A DNA stretch of 64,000 nucleotides, taken from assembly GCA_963703085.1 (NCBI GenBank), contig OY969789.1, positions 2,232,001-2,296,000 of the forward strand, in the 5' to 3' direction. The DNA comes from DATAEG01 sp963703085. GTDB taxonomy: Bacteria; Actinomycetota; Actinomycetes; Mycobacteriales; Jatrophihabitantaceae. Below, in pieces: positions 32,236 to 41,223 of this stretch. Made by a program: the position numbers and the translations under genes. Under the pieces are notes generated by a model that was not told where the DNA came from, ran no database searches, and was given only the letters and a program-made list of their open reading frames with translations. How positions within the stretch are numbered: position 1 is the first letter of the stretch; every line of letters begins with the position of its first letter.

Positions 32236-34028
32236 GCGGCCGGGCGATCCAACAGCGATCCGGCCTTGCGCAGGCTCTCCGGCAGGTAAACAGCGAGCAA
32301 CCAACCGGTGGATACGACAAGAACGGGGGAGAGCACGCCCAATACCGTACCCAAAGCGACCGCAAATGTCCGAATCAACCAGCCGAGTCCGAGCAGACCG
32401 ATCGGCCACGGAAGCGCGCGCCCCGCCGCCCGTCGATACACCAGGTCGTAGCGATGCCAGATCACGATGCCGAGCAGCCCGAATCCAGCGCCCGCCCAGG
32501 TCGGACGGACGGCTGCGATGCAACCGAGCGCGACAGCGCCCTCGACGAGGGTGACCGCCGCCGGAAGCAACCACCCGGCGACCCCGCGCGGACATCGTGC
32601 GCCCACAACGAGGCCGAGCAACCCGTCGTCCCGGAAGTCGACAAGGCGCGCCATTACCGACTCGGTGTAGCCGTCCGCGGCGGCAGGGGTTCGGCGGATA
32701 CCGCCGAGCACCGTCCAGCACAGCGAGATCACGGAGATTGCGAGGTACACAGCCAGCCCGACAGTGGGCGCACCCAGCAACGCGCAGACGCTGAGCGCCA
32801 GCCAACGCTCGGCGATCGGGAAGTGCAGCGTGCGCCGCACCCACATCGACAGGGACAGTGCTTCGGCGGCACCGGAGTCAGGCGGACGCTGCCACCTGCT
32901 GCGATCGGACATCGGACGGCTGTCTCGCGCCCCGGCCCGATGGGCGGCGAGTACTTCCTTGGCGAAGGCGAAGTCGACGAGATGCCGCGCGGTTTGCACC
33001 ACCAACCCTGCCGCGGCGAGCAACCAGACGTGCTGGCCGAGGTGCCCGGCGGCGAAGGCCAGCCCGGCCAGCGCCGCGTACTCCTTCACCCGGTCCGTCG
33101 CCGCATCGAGCCAGCCTCCGATCGCCGAGCGGGTTCGGGTGGCCCGGGCGATCTCGCCGTCGACGCAGTCCAGCACCAGCGACAGCTGCAGCAGCAGCGC
33201 GCCGGCGGCCAGCGCGGCGCGTCCACCGACTGCGAAGAGCGCCGCGCCGAGCAGCCCGACAAGGGCGGAGCCGATGGTGACCCGGTTGGCGGTGATCCCG
33301 CGGCGGACCGCCCCCGGGGTGAGCCGGGCGGAGATCCGCCGCAGCACGAACGTCGAATACCACCCGTCGCCGGGACGAGCAGCGTGACGCGCGATCAACG
33401 TCGGGATGTCGGCTGATCCGATCGCCTCGGCCAGGGCACTGCGGGCAGCCGGGTCGAGGGTCCGCGCACCGGGCAGCGGCCCCAGGGCGACGGCTGCCAC
33501 TGCCGGCACTCCCACCGCGCCGGCACGGGCGAGCACGGTGAGCAGCAGGTCGTGCGGATCGTCGTCGTCCCACTCCGACGTCGCGGCCGCGAGAGCGATG
33601 CGGATGGCGTCGGCCGCGGCAACAGTGGCTTCGCTGGAGATGAACAGCACCCCTAGCGAGTCGGCATCCGCGCCATCGATGGGATGCGACGCAGTTCCGG
33701 CCGATAGGACGCTCGCGCCGTTGGTCGCGACCGCGTGCGCGCCGGCCGGACGGCAAACCAGTGCCGCGACCGCCGGCCCGGGGTCGTCCAGGACCTGCAG
33801 AAGGGCTTCGTCCGGGAGCACAGTGGCCCGGTCGAGTACGGCCAGCCCGGCACCGATGTCGGCGCAGGTGTCCAGTTCGGCGGCCACGTCGCGGAGCTGC
33901 TCGGTCGCGGTTGCTCCGGAATGCGCCGCGATAGCGCCGATCGGATTCCGTCCCGCCAGCCGGGCAAGCTGCTCGGACAACGGGTCGGTCGGCACCTGGC
34001 CGGCTCCGACCAGTTGCGCCCGGATCAC
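32232..34028 (-). CDS. CDP-alcohol phosphatidyltransferase with extra N- and C-terminal domains
   Basis: 598 residues. Residues about 1-210 form a soluble Rossmann-like domain reminiscent of a degenerate nucleotidyltransferase (GAGLAVLDRATVLPDEAL; LGVLFISSEATVAAADAI) without a clear catalytic motif. The middle membrane domain carries a complete signature: LDCVDGEIARATRTRSAIGG followed by WLDAATDRVKE. The C-terminal 190 residues (GARCPRGVAGWLLPAAVTLV onwards) hold more helices and resemble the region called DUF5941, from memory. The domain order suggests that nucleotide-activated precursor binding and membrane transfer are combined. It overlaps both neighbours by 4 bp, within one operon. Confidence 0.8.
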   Translation of the reverse strand: MIRAQLVGAGQVPTDPLSEQLARLAGRNPIGAIAAHSGATATEQLRDVAAELDTCADIGAGLAVLDRATVLPDEALLQVLDDPGPAVAALVCRPAGAHAVATNGASVLSAGTASHPIDGADADSLGVLFISSEATVAAADAIRIALAAATSEWDDDDPHDLLLTVLARAGAVGVPAVAAVALGPLPGARTLDPAARSALAEAIGSADIPTLIARHAARPGDGWYSTFVLRRISARLTPGAVRRGITANRVTIGSALVGLLGAALFAVGGRAALAAGALLLQLSLVLDCVDGEIARATRTRSAIGGWLDAATDRVKEYAALAGLAFAAGHLGQHVWLLAAAGLVVQTARHLVDFAFAKEVLAAHRAGARDSRPMSDRSRWQRPPDSGAAEALSLSMWVRRTLHFPIAERWLALSVCALLGAPTVGLAVYLAISVISLCWTVLGGIRRTPAAADGYTESVMARLVDFRDDGLLGLVVGARCPRGVAGWLLPAAVTLVEGAVALGCIAAVRPTWAGAGFGLLGIVIWHRYDLVYRRAAGRALPWPIGLLGLGWLIRTFAVALGTVLGVLSPVLVVSTGWLLAVYLPESLRKAGSLLDRPAA

Positions 34029-34762
34029 GCGCCGGTGGCCGGTCGGCCCCCATGCCCCCGGGCGTCGGCGCTGCGAAGGTGGCGATTCGCCCGGTCGAGA
34101 TCGGCCTGGGTGTCCACCTCGATGGCCTCGAGCTCCGGAACGACCAACGGCTGGAACTCGACCCCGTCTTCGCCGATAGCCAGCTCCATCGCCCGCTCGA
34201 AGTAGTCGTGATCCTCGACCCGCTCGAGTCGCGTGATGAGTGCCGCTTTGTCGCGAGAGCTGACGTAATTCAGTCCGATGGCCTCGCCATTGTCTCGGGG
34301 CGCCGACTTCGAAAGGTGCTGGATACAGCCGTGATCGTCCAAGGTGTACTTGATGGCCTCCGCGCCGACCGCGGCTTGGTTGACCGCAACGAACGACCGG
34401 TCAGCCTCGAGGAGCGGCCCAGCCGTCCGGAGCAGTGCGGGGTCGAACACGACATCGCCGTTCATCCAGAGCACCCCACCGTCTCCGGTCACTCGCAGGG
34501 CTCTGAGCAGGCTTTTCGACGTATTGGTCTGATCGAAGAGCTCGTTGTAGACGAACAACCTGTCGGGATGGGCCTCCAAGATCATCTCCAGCTTGAAGCC
34601 GACGACGACATACACCTGCGCGTTGTCTATCGTGGCGGCGACATTGTCCAGCTGCTGCTGCATGATCGTCCGGCCGTCGGCGAGTGGAGTGAGCGGCTTG
34701 GGATGGGGCCGACCCAGCCTGGTGCCGCTACCCGCGGCAAGGATGACTACCTGCGGTCGCAT
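34025..34762 (-). CDS. LicC-like NTP transferase (sugar- or alcohol-phosphate nucleotidylyltransferase)
   Basis: 245 residues. The N-terminal nucleotide motif VVILAAGSGTRLGRPHPKPL is followed by VYVVVGFKLEMILEA and the metal Asp in VLWMNGDVVFDP. EIGLNYVS-like sequence and the acidic pair EDGVEFQPL / EAIEVDTQADL complete the family pattern. The closest remembered group is the CTP-dependent phosphocholine / inositol-phosphate cytidylyltransferases. It would supply the CDP-alcohol used by the two phosphatidyltransferases it overlaps (4 bp). Confidence 0.85.
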   Translation of the reverse strand: MRPQVVILAAGSGTRLGRPHPKPLTPLADGRTIMQQQLDNVAATIDNAQVYVVVGFKLEMILEAHPDRLFVYNELFDQTNTSKSLLRALRVTGDGGVLWMNGDVVFDPALLRTAGPLLEADRSFVAVNQAAVGAEAIKYTLDDHGCIQHLSKSAPRDNGEAIGLNYVSSRDKAALITRLERVEDHDYFERAMELAIGEDGVEFQPLVVPELEAIEVDTQADLDRANRHLRSADARGHGGRPATGA

Positions 34763-34843
34763 GGCATCGCCTTCTGCAGGATGGTCGGATCCGCGGCGAC
34801 GAGCACGGGCGGAGATGCTACCGGCGCACAGGCATCAGCCGGG

Positions 34844-36514
34844 TCAACCGGCGGTGGGCTTCTCGAACGGGCTGGGCACCGGAAAGTAGCTCTGGAAGAA
34901 CTCGGCCAGCATCGCGTGCCGCCGGCCGTCGGTATCGGCGGCCGCGGACCCGTCGTTCAGGCAGAACACCTCGGGCCGTAGCCGCAGGAACGAGTCGAGC
35001 CGTCGCGGTGTATTCGGCAGGCTGATGTTCTGGTACGAGTAGCCGATATCGCCCGGCACCGCTTTGCCGACCCGGTAGGCGTAATAGTGATGCAGGGCCG
35101 AGGTGATCGACACGTCGTCGGGATGGCGGAAGCGAGACCGCGACACTCGATCGAAGACCTCGGGATGCCGCCGTTCCATCTGTGCCAGCACGGTGCGCAC
35201 CTGCGCCTGCGGCGTGTGCTTGAACTTCTGCGTGATGGTGACACCGAACGCCTCTTCCAGCAGTGCGCGGTTGCGCTTCGCCGCGCTCATCACCGGGAGG
35301 TCTCTGCTGCTGGGTTGGTCCAGGTCCAACGTGCCCGGCGAGAGGAAGAACTTGGCTATGCCGTTAGCATGGAAGAACGCTTCGGGTTGGGTCGGCCGGC
35401 CGAAGAAGCAGTCGTCATTGAGGTAGAGGTAGCGCTCCGAAAGCCCGTCGATGTGGTGCAGTTGCGATTCGATCGCGTGCGAGTTGAAGACGGGCAACGC
35501 GGTCCGGTCGGTGAAGATGTCGGTGTGGTCCACCACCGAGATCTTCGGGTGGCTGGTATCCAGCCAGGGCGGCTGCTGGCCGTCGGTGACCAGGTATATG
35601 TGCCGCACCCAGCTGGCGTACATGGCAACCGATCGCAGTGAGTAGCGCAATTCGTCGTAGGAGGCGAACCGCGCTTCGCTGGCGGCAGTCACGTTGCGGA
35701 CGTCGTCCGGGCCGTCGACGCAGGCCGCCTTGCGTGCCTGCCATGCGGGATCGGCGCCGTCCACCCAGGTGTAGACGATGTCGATCGGCTCGGTCACGTC
35801 GAAGACGTTGGGACGGGGCCGGTCGATCGGCCAGTGCCGCTCGGCGCGGATCGCCGCGGCCCAATTGGCCGGCGACAGATACCCGACCACCCGATTCGGC
35901 TCCGGAGCGATCCGGGTCCCGGCCTCGTGCCGCTCGCCGTCGCTGCGCTCGACGTCGTCCCGGTCGATCCGTCGCCAGAACTCGACCGGCACGGCCCCAT
36001 CGCGTCCCGAGAGCAACTGGCCGCTCGTCGAAGCGACTGCCCGGTATGCATCGACGGTGTCGGGCTGGCCGCGGAGGTCGGTGCGGGTGACCGGCCGGAC
36101 CGGCATCCCGGAACCCGGCACCGGTGCCCGCCTCGGCAGCTGCCACTCCGGGCCGGACATGCTCATCAAAGCGGCGAGGGCCGTCGGCTCGTCTTCGGCC
36201 GCGACACACAGTGAACGAACCGAGTCACGTGGCCCTGGGATAGCCACCACGCCCACCCCCACGGCGTCCAGGGCACCGAGAATGGCCTGGGCAGTTTCGA
36301 TCCGCCAGGCCTGCGCGTCGAATTGCGCTGCCGTTCTGGCGAGTGTCGGTCCGGTAGACGTACGGATGCGCACGTAACCATCCGGCACGCGGCCGTTATT
36401 GCGCGAGCGCAACCGGCGTTGCCGTGGCAGGTCGCCGTGGAGTACCTGGACCATCCGGCGCAGAGCGGGCTCCGGAATTCGTCGTGCCACCCTTCGGCGC
36501 AGCGTTCTCAGCAC
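34844..36514 (-). CDS. Stealth family sugar-phosphotransferase (1)
   Basis: 556 residues. All four conserved Stealth regions are visible: CR1 IDIVYTWVDGADPAWQ (about residue 248), CR2 ASYDELRYSLRSVAMYASWV with HIYLVTDGQQPPWL, CR3 LPVFNSHAIESQLHHIDGLS with YLYLNDDCFFG, and CR4 HPDDVSITSALHHYYAYRVG. Stealth proteins transfer hexose-1-phosphate, making phosphodiester-linked capsules; the GlcNAc-1-phosphotransferase family has the same core. The N-terminal 240 residues are poorly conserved. It is 81 bp upstream of the nucleotidyltransferase on the same strand, and a second Stealth gene lies on the plus-strand arm. Confidence 0.92.
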   Translation of the reverse strand: MLRTLRRRVARRIPEPALRRMVQVLHGDLPRQRRLRSRNNGRVPDGYVRIRTSTGPTLARTAAQFDAQAWRIETAQAILGALDAVGVGVVAIPGPRDSVRSLCVAAEDEPTALAALMSMSGPEWQLPRRAPVPGSGMPVRPVTRTDLRGQPDTVDAYRAVASTSGQLLSGRDGAVPVEFWRRIDRDDVERSDGERHEAGTRIAPEPNRVVGYLSPANWAAAIRAERHWPIDRPRPNVFDVTEPIDIVYTWVDGADPAWQARKAACVDGPDDVRNVTAASEARFASYDELRYSLRSVAMYASWVRHIYLVTDGQQPPWLDTSHPKISVVDHTDIFTDRTALPVFNSHAIESQLHHIDGLSERYLYLNDDCFFGRPTQPEAFFHANGIAKFFLSPGTLDLDQPSSRDLPVMSAAKRNRALLEEAFGVTITQKFKHTPQAQVRTVLAQMERRHPEVFDRVSRSRFRHPDDVSITSALHHYYAYRVGKAVPGDIGYSYQNISLPNTPRRLDSFLRLRPEVFCLNDGSAAADTDGRRHAMLAEFFQSYFPVPSPFEKPTAG

Positions 36515-36550
36515 CTCAAGTGGCCCTCTCGGCTCTCCTGTGGTAGCCAG

Positions 36551-37261
36551 TCACCGCGCTGATCGGCGACTGCCATCGTTCGTCTCCGAATCCCACCATG
36601 GCCAGGCGGCCGTCATAGTGAGATCGGGGCCGTTCTCGGTGCCCTGGCCAGGGGTGTAACCCATCTCGATGGCATGGACTGTCGCGTCAGGGATTCCCGC
36701 TCGTTGCATGCCGATCCGGTTCGCGCCGTGAATCCGACACGGGTTGCCGTAGGCCAGGGCGTAGGGAGGGATGTCTCGGGTGACCACGGCACCCATCCCG
36801 ATCATGGCCAGCGGTCCGATGATCCGGCGTTGGTGCACCGTCACGTTCATGCCCAGGTTGGCACCGGCCCCAACATGCACGTGTCCACCAAGGCTGACGC
36901 TCGACGCCATGGTCACCGCGTCAGAGATCTCGTCATCGTGCCCGATGTAGACCTTGTTCATGAGGTAGCAGCCGTCGCTAATGGTCGTCACCGCGTAGTG
37001 ACCTTGTTGAATCGTCGCGTACTCACGCACCGTGTTGTTACTTCCGATCCGTACCCCGTTTCCCACCGAGGAGCCGACGATGTCTGCGCCGTGGTCGATG
37101 CCCCGGATCTCAGCCGGGGTCCCGATGACGACATGGGGGCCGATCCAGTTGGCGTCGCCGATCCGTGTCGGTCCCACAATGACCGCGTACGGCCCGATGA
37201 CGTTCCTCTCGCCGAGTTCGACCGAGTCGCCGACTACTGACGTGGGGTGAATGCTGTTCAT
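36551..37261 (-). CDS. left-handed beta-helix (LpxA-like) acyltransferase
   Basis: 236 residues with hexapeptide repeats throughout: HPTSVVGDSVELGERNVIGP, then VRIGSNNTVREYATIQQG, YIGHDDEISDAVTMASSVSL and GGHVHVGAGANLGMNVTVHQ. The order of loops resembles LpxA/UDP-GlcNAc acyltransferases, including the YIGHDDEI segment at the position of the LpxA catalytic histidine. A Gram-positive organism has no lipid A, so it probably acylates or acetylates an amino sugar made by the aminotransferase encoded divergently. It shares an 85-bp promoter region with that gene. Confidence 0.85.
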   Translation of the reverse strand: MNSIHPTSVVGDSVELGERNVIGPYAVIVGPTRIGDANWIGPHVVIGTPAEIRGIDHGADIVGSSVGNGVRIGSNNTVREYATIQQGHYAVTTISDGCYLMNKVYIGHDDEISDAVTMASSVSLGGHVHVGAGANLGMNVTVHQRRIIGPLAMIGMGAVVTRDIPPYALAYGNPCRIHGANRIGMQRAGIPDATVHAIEMGYTPGQGTENGPDLTMTAAWPWWDSETNDGSRRSAR

Positions 37262-37346
37262 GGAGAACTCCCGAGCCGATTCGTAGCTTGGCCGGAGCAG
37301 AACGATAACATCGGGCGGTCCACCACCCCCTCACCTCGGAGCCCAC

Positions 37347-38447
37347 GTGATCCCAGTATCGGCCGTCATTATCCCTCCGGAAGCCGATCAGCTGGTGCGG
37401 GAGGTGTTGAAATCGGGCATGCTCGCTCAGGGGCCGATGGTCAAACGGTTCGAGGACGAGTTCGCGCGACTCGTCGGCGTTCGACATGCCATCGCAGTGA
37501 ACAATGGAACGACGGCTCTGGTCGCGTCCCTGCAGGTTCTCGACCTCGAGCCCGGCGACGAGGTGCTGACCAGCCCCTTCACGTTCGTCGCAACTCTGAA
37601 CGCCATCCTCGAGGCGGGTGCGACGGCCATCTTCGCCGACATCCGTGACGACGACTTCTGCCTGGATCCAACTGCAGCGAAGCGTGCCATCGGACCGCGC
37701 ACCAAGGTGCTCATGCCCGTTCACCTTTATGGCCAGTGCGCCGACATGGATGCCCTGGCCCCGTTGGCGGAGGAACACGGTCTTCACCTCGTCGAAGACG
37801 CGGCGCAGGCGCACGGCGCATCGATCGGCGATCGGCGCGCCGGATCGTTCGGGCTCGGGTGCTTCTCCTTCTACGGCACGAAGAACATCACCACTGGCGA
37901 AGGTGGCATGATCACGACCGACGACGACCTGCTTGCCGACCGGTTGCGAGTGCTCCGAAACCAGGGCATGCGCGAGCGTTATGTATACGAGATGGCCGGA
38001 CACAACTACCGGCTGACCGACTTGCAGGCGGCACTGGCCATCCCTCAGCTCGCTCGTATCGCCGAAACCACGGCGGCGCGCCAGGCGAACGCTGATCGGT
38101 TGCTCGCTGGGCTCGCTGATGTCGCAGGGCTTCGCATGCCCAGCCAACTGCCCGGTCGCAGCCACGTCTGGCATCAGTTCACAGTGCAGGTCACGGACAC
38201 CGCTCCGATCGACCGGGACGAGTTCGTCGCAAGACTCGGCGAACACGGCGTTGGCTGCGGCATTTACTATCCACGGCTCGTGTTCGACTACGACTGCTAT
38301 CGGAATGATCCGAGGGTGACGACACCGGACGTACCAGTCGCGCAATCGGTCGTCCGCGGTGTGGTGTCGCTACCTGTGCACCCGAACGTTAGCGCTGAGG
38401 ACATCGACACCATTGTCGGCACCGTGCGCGATTTGATGAAGGCATGA
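37347..38447 (+). CDS. DegT/DnrJ/EryC1/StrS sugar aminotransferase
   Basis: 366 residues with a GTG start. Fold type I PLP enzyme: VRHAIAVNNGTTALVASLQV near the N-terminus, HLYGQCADMD, then VEDAAQAHGAS (PLP-ring Asp), and the Schiff-base lysine in SFYGTKNITTGEGGMITT. Members transaminate keto-sugars bound to nucleotides. The best fit is to the WecE/PglC/PseC-like group acting on a 3- or 4-keto sugar. Its stop overlaps the Gfo/Idh/MocA start by 4 bp, so the two enzymes act in one pathway: oxidation of a hydroxyl, then amination, then N-acylation by the beta-helix enzyme. Confidence 0.93.
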   Translation: MIPVSAVIIPPEADQLVREVLKSGMLAQGPMVKRFEDEFARLVGVRHAIAVNNGTTALVASLQVLDLEPGDEVLTSPFTFVATLNAILEAGATAIFADIRDDDFCLDPTAAKRAIGPRTKVLMPVHLYGQCADMDALAPLAEEHGLHLVEDAAQAHGASIGDRRAGSFGLGCFSFYGTKNITTGEGGMITTDDDLLADRLRVLRNQGMRERYVYEMAGHNYRLTDLQAALAIPQLARIAETTAARQANADRLLAGLADVAGLRMPSQLPGRSHVWHQFTVQVTDTAPIDRDEFVARLGEHGVGCGIYYPRLVFDYDCYRNDPRVTTPDVPVAQSVVRGVVSLPVHPNVSAEDIDTIVGTVRDLMKA

Positions 38448-39412
38448 ACGGCTCTGCACGTCCGCGCATCGCGCTCGTGGGAGCAGGCTCGATGGGTTCG
38501 ATGCACGCGAGAGTCGTGAACCAGTCCGACGGGGCCGACCTCGCGTACGTGGTGGACGTCGACCGATCCGGTGGCGAGCAGCTGGCCGAGCGGTACGGGG
38601 TCGCGTGGCGGCCAGAACTGGCCGCAACGTCCGACATTGACGCCGTGATCGTTGCCGCGGCAACCGAGGCCCACCACACGTTGGGTCGCGAGGCCCTCGA
38701 GCGCGGGTTGCCGCTCCTCATGGAGAAGCCGTTGGCCAATCAACTCAGCGAGGCTGAGGATCTCGTCCAGCTGTCGGCGCAGCGCGACATCCCGTTGATG
38801 TGCGGTCTGCTAGAGCGATACAACCCTGGCATTGTGACGGCGCTCAGCATCGTCGAAGACGCCAGGCATGTGACGGTGGTGCGGCACTCGCCGTATGTGG
38901 CGCGTATCCGCACCGGCGTCTCATCTGACCTGCTGATCCATGACATCGACATCGTGCTGCTGCTAACGGGGACGGCGCCCTCGATCGTGCGCGGTTCGTT
39001 CGGCTACCTTCATCCGGATTCCCGGAAGGGTTCGGAAGATGTTGCGGATGCGATGCTCGGATTCCCAAACGGAATGGTTGCCAACCTGTCTGCGAGTCGG
39101 GTGAGCCAGCGGAAGGTCCGTAGCTTCTCGATCGCAGAGACCTCCCGGCTGGTGGAGGTGGACATGCTGCGCAACGCTGTGACGATCTACCGGCACGTGT
39201 TCAACGAGGCGGCCGCGGACGGACTGAACTACCGACAGCAGACCATCATCGAGATTCCCGCGCTGGTGGCCTCTCGGGAGCCGCTGGCAGCGCAGTTCGA
39301 CCAGTTCCTTGACCTAGTCAGCGGAGCCGCAGATTCAGCAGGCGAGCGTGACCGCATCCTGCCCGCGCACCGAGTAGTCGAGCAGATTCGGCAGAGTGCG
39401 GCTACCGGCTGA
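38444..39412 (+). CDS. Gfo/Idh/MocA family oxidoreductase
   Basis: 322 residues. The N-terminal Rossmann motif IALVGAGSMGSMHARVV is followed by the family's EKP motif in LLMEKPLANQLSEAEDL, and a C-terminal domain contains SDLLIHDIDIVLLLTG with the conserved His-Asp pair. It resembles the UDP-GlcNAc(A) 3-dehydrogenases (WbpB/WlbA-like) that work with DegT-type aminotransferases and LpxA-like acetyltransferases to make 2,3-diacetamido sugars. The three genes together reproduce that set. This match is the main clue to the product of the locus; substrate identity remains inference. Confidence 0.9.
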   Translation: MNGSARPRIALVGAGSMGSMHARVVNQSDGADLAYVVDVDRSGGEQLAERYGVAWRPELAATSDIDAVIVAAATEAHHTLGREALERGLPLLMEKPLANQLSEAEDLVQLSAQRDIPLMCGLLERYNPGIVTALSIVEDARHVTVVRHSPYVARIRTGVSSDLLIHDIDIVLLLTGTAPSIVRGSFGYLHPDSRKGSEDVADAMLGFPNGMVANLSASRVSQRKVRSFSIAETSRLVEVDMLRNAVTIYRHVFNEAAADGLNYRQQTIIEIPALVASREPLAAQFDQFLDLVSGAADSAGERDRILPAHRVVEQIRQSAATG

Positions 39413-39516
39413 GGCGCGTCGCCCGGGAACTATTGGTCAAACCGCTGACGGCTGACCGCTGACCACATCGCAGTCCCTCGGGCCTGTCCCATGCCCGAGG
39501 CAGCGATGGCTATCTT

Positions 39517-41217
39517 GTGTCGGTGGTTTCATCTTCCGCCTCCGACGTCACTTCGACCGGCGCGTCGGCACCCGAAGCGATCGTGCCGCGCTTTCCACGG
39601 ATACCCCCTGCGGCGAGGCTGTCGAGGTCGCGTCTGATCTACAAGGTGCTCAATCGCGCGGAGAGATGGTGGTTCCGTCGCAAGCTGCCCGTCACGTTGC
39701 TCGGCCGCCCGGAGCTGATTCTGCAGCGGCGTAGGGGAAGGCTGCGCGTTCTCGAGATCGATGAAGCGATCACCAGCCAGAGAGCCACCGGTCTGAATCG
39801 TGACATCGTCCTGGATCTGTGCGAGCGAGCCCGGATCGACTACTTCATCGTTCCGGAAGCGATGTCGCGGGCGAGCCGGGTGGCCATTGACGAAGCCGAT
39901 TGGATCCGATTCGTCCACGAGCTACTCACGCTCGGGCAGCGAGAGCCGCTCTACCTAGGCGTCAACGCGCGAACCCGCAGCGGGGGTCTGCAGCGTTGGC
40001 TCGAGCTCAGCGTGAACGCCAAGATTTCTTTCGCCGCTCTGTCCCAGCGCCAGCTCGAGGTTTTCAAGATCCGGGGCCGGAGGCCCGACGGCCCCGTTTT
40101 CGACCGCGCCTGCGCGTGCTGGGTCGAACGATGGGACCGAGACGCGCACGACGCACTGATTGCTCCCAGTCGAAACTCTCGCGCGGCGCGAATCGGCCTG
40201 TCGTACCAGGGTAAAGCCACTGTCACAGTGGGGGGGCGTGAGCGGCAAACCCTGGAGGTGCTCACCGAGCGCGGGATTTTCGACGTCGACTTCCCGGTGG
40301 ACGCGGTCTACATGTGGGTGGACGGCTCGGACCCCGCGTGGCAGGAGCGCAAAGCAGCGGCATTGGCTCGTCATGGAGTCGCGCTCGACATCCATGCCAC
40401 CGCGGAGGCACGATTCCGCGACGGCGGCGAGCTGCTGTATTCCTTTCGCTCGCTGGAGCGCTACGCCTCGTGGATCCGGCGTGTCTTCCTCGTCACCGAC
40501 CAACAGGTGCCCTCGTGGTTGGTGCAGGATCACCCGTCCCTTACCGTTGTTGACCACCGTGAGCTGTTCGGAACCGCCGGCGCGCTGCCATGTTTCAACT
40601 CGCACGCCATCGGTGGGCGACTGCACCATATTAGCGGCCTTGCCGAACACTACATCTGCGTGAACGACGACGTCTTCTTCGGTCGGAGCGTCTGGCCGAG
40701 CACCTTCTTTCACAGCAACGGAGTCTCGAAATTCTTCATGTCCCGGTCGACTCTCGGTTACTCCGATCCGGGGACCGCTCCGGCGTTTGAAGAGGCACGA
40801 CGAAACGCCGCCGAGCTCATCCGGCGGGACTTCGGGCGCACGCCAGCGAACGTCTTCTTCCACACTCCGATTCCGCAGCGACGAAGCACTCTGCTCGAGC
40901 TGGAGCAGCGGTATGCCGACGCGTTCATCCGCACCTGGCAAAGCCAATTCCGTTCATCGACTGACTTCGACATCAACGGCTGGCTGCACCACTATTACGG
41001 CTACCTGACCGGGCGGGCGGCGCCGGGCGCAATAACGTACGACTACTTCGACCTTGCCGATGAAGGTTCGTGGCGCCGGATGAATCGCCGGATTCGCAGG
41101 CACGACATGGACACGTTCTGCGTCAACGACAACCCGGCCGCGACCGCCGAGCAGCAGGCTCGGGCGGCGGACTGGCTCGCCGATTACTTCCCCGGAGCGT
41201 CAGCCTTCGAGGCCTGA
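39517..41217 (+). CDS. Stealth family sugar-phosphotransferase (2)
   Basis: 566 residues. CR1 is VDAVYMWVDGSDPAWQERKA, CR2 RDGGELLYSFRSLERYASWI with VFLVTDQQVPSWL, CR3 LPCFNSHAIGGRLHHISGLA with HYICVNDDVFFG, and CR4 SSTDFDINGWLHHYYGYLTG. All acidic and His residues expected of the family are there. The N-terminal 260 residues (basic, LIYKVLNRAERWWFRRKL) differ from those of the first Stealth protein, so the two are probably not interchangeable and may add different units. It is the third gene of the plus-strand arm, 104 bp after the oxidoreductase, and begins at GTG/ATG 39517 by frame; a nearby alternative start is possible. Confidence 0.92.
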   Translation: MSVVSSSASDVTSTGASAPEAIVPRFPRIPPAARLSRSRLIYKVLNRAERWWFRRKLPVTLLGRPELILQRRRGRLRVLEIDEAITSQRATGLNRDIVLDLCERARIDYFIVPEAMSRASRVAIDEADWIRFVHELLTLGQREPLYLGVNARTRSGGLQRWLELSVNAKISFAALSQRQLEVFKIRGRRPDGPVFDRACACWVERWDRDAHDALIAPSRNSRAARIGLSYQGKATVTVGGRERQTLEVLTERGIFDVDFPVDAVYMWVDGSDPAWQERKAAALARHGVALDIHATAEARFRDGGELLYSFRSLERYASWIRRVFLVTDQQVPSWLVQDHPSLTVVDHRELFGTAGALPCFNSHAIGGRLHHISGLAEHYICVNDDVFFGRSVWPSTFFHSNGVSKFFMSRSTLGYSDPGTAPAFEEARRNAAELIRRDFGRTPANVFFHTPIPQRRSTLLELEQRYADAFIRTWQSQFRSSTDFDINGWLHHYYGYLTGRAAPGAITYDYFDLADEGSWRRMNRRIRRHDMDTFCVNDNPAATAEQQARAADWLADYFPGASAFEA

Positions 41218-41223
41218 TCCGGG

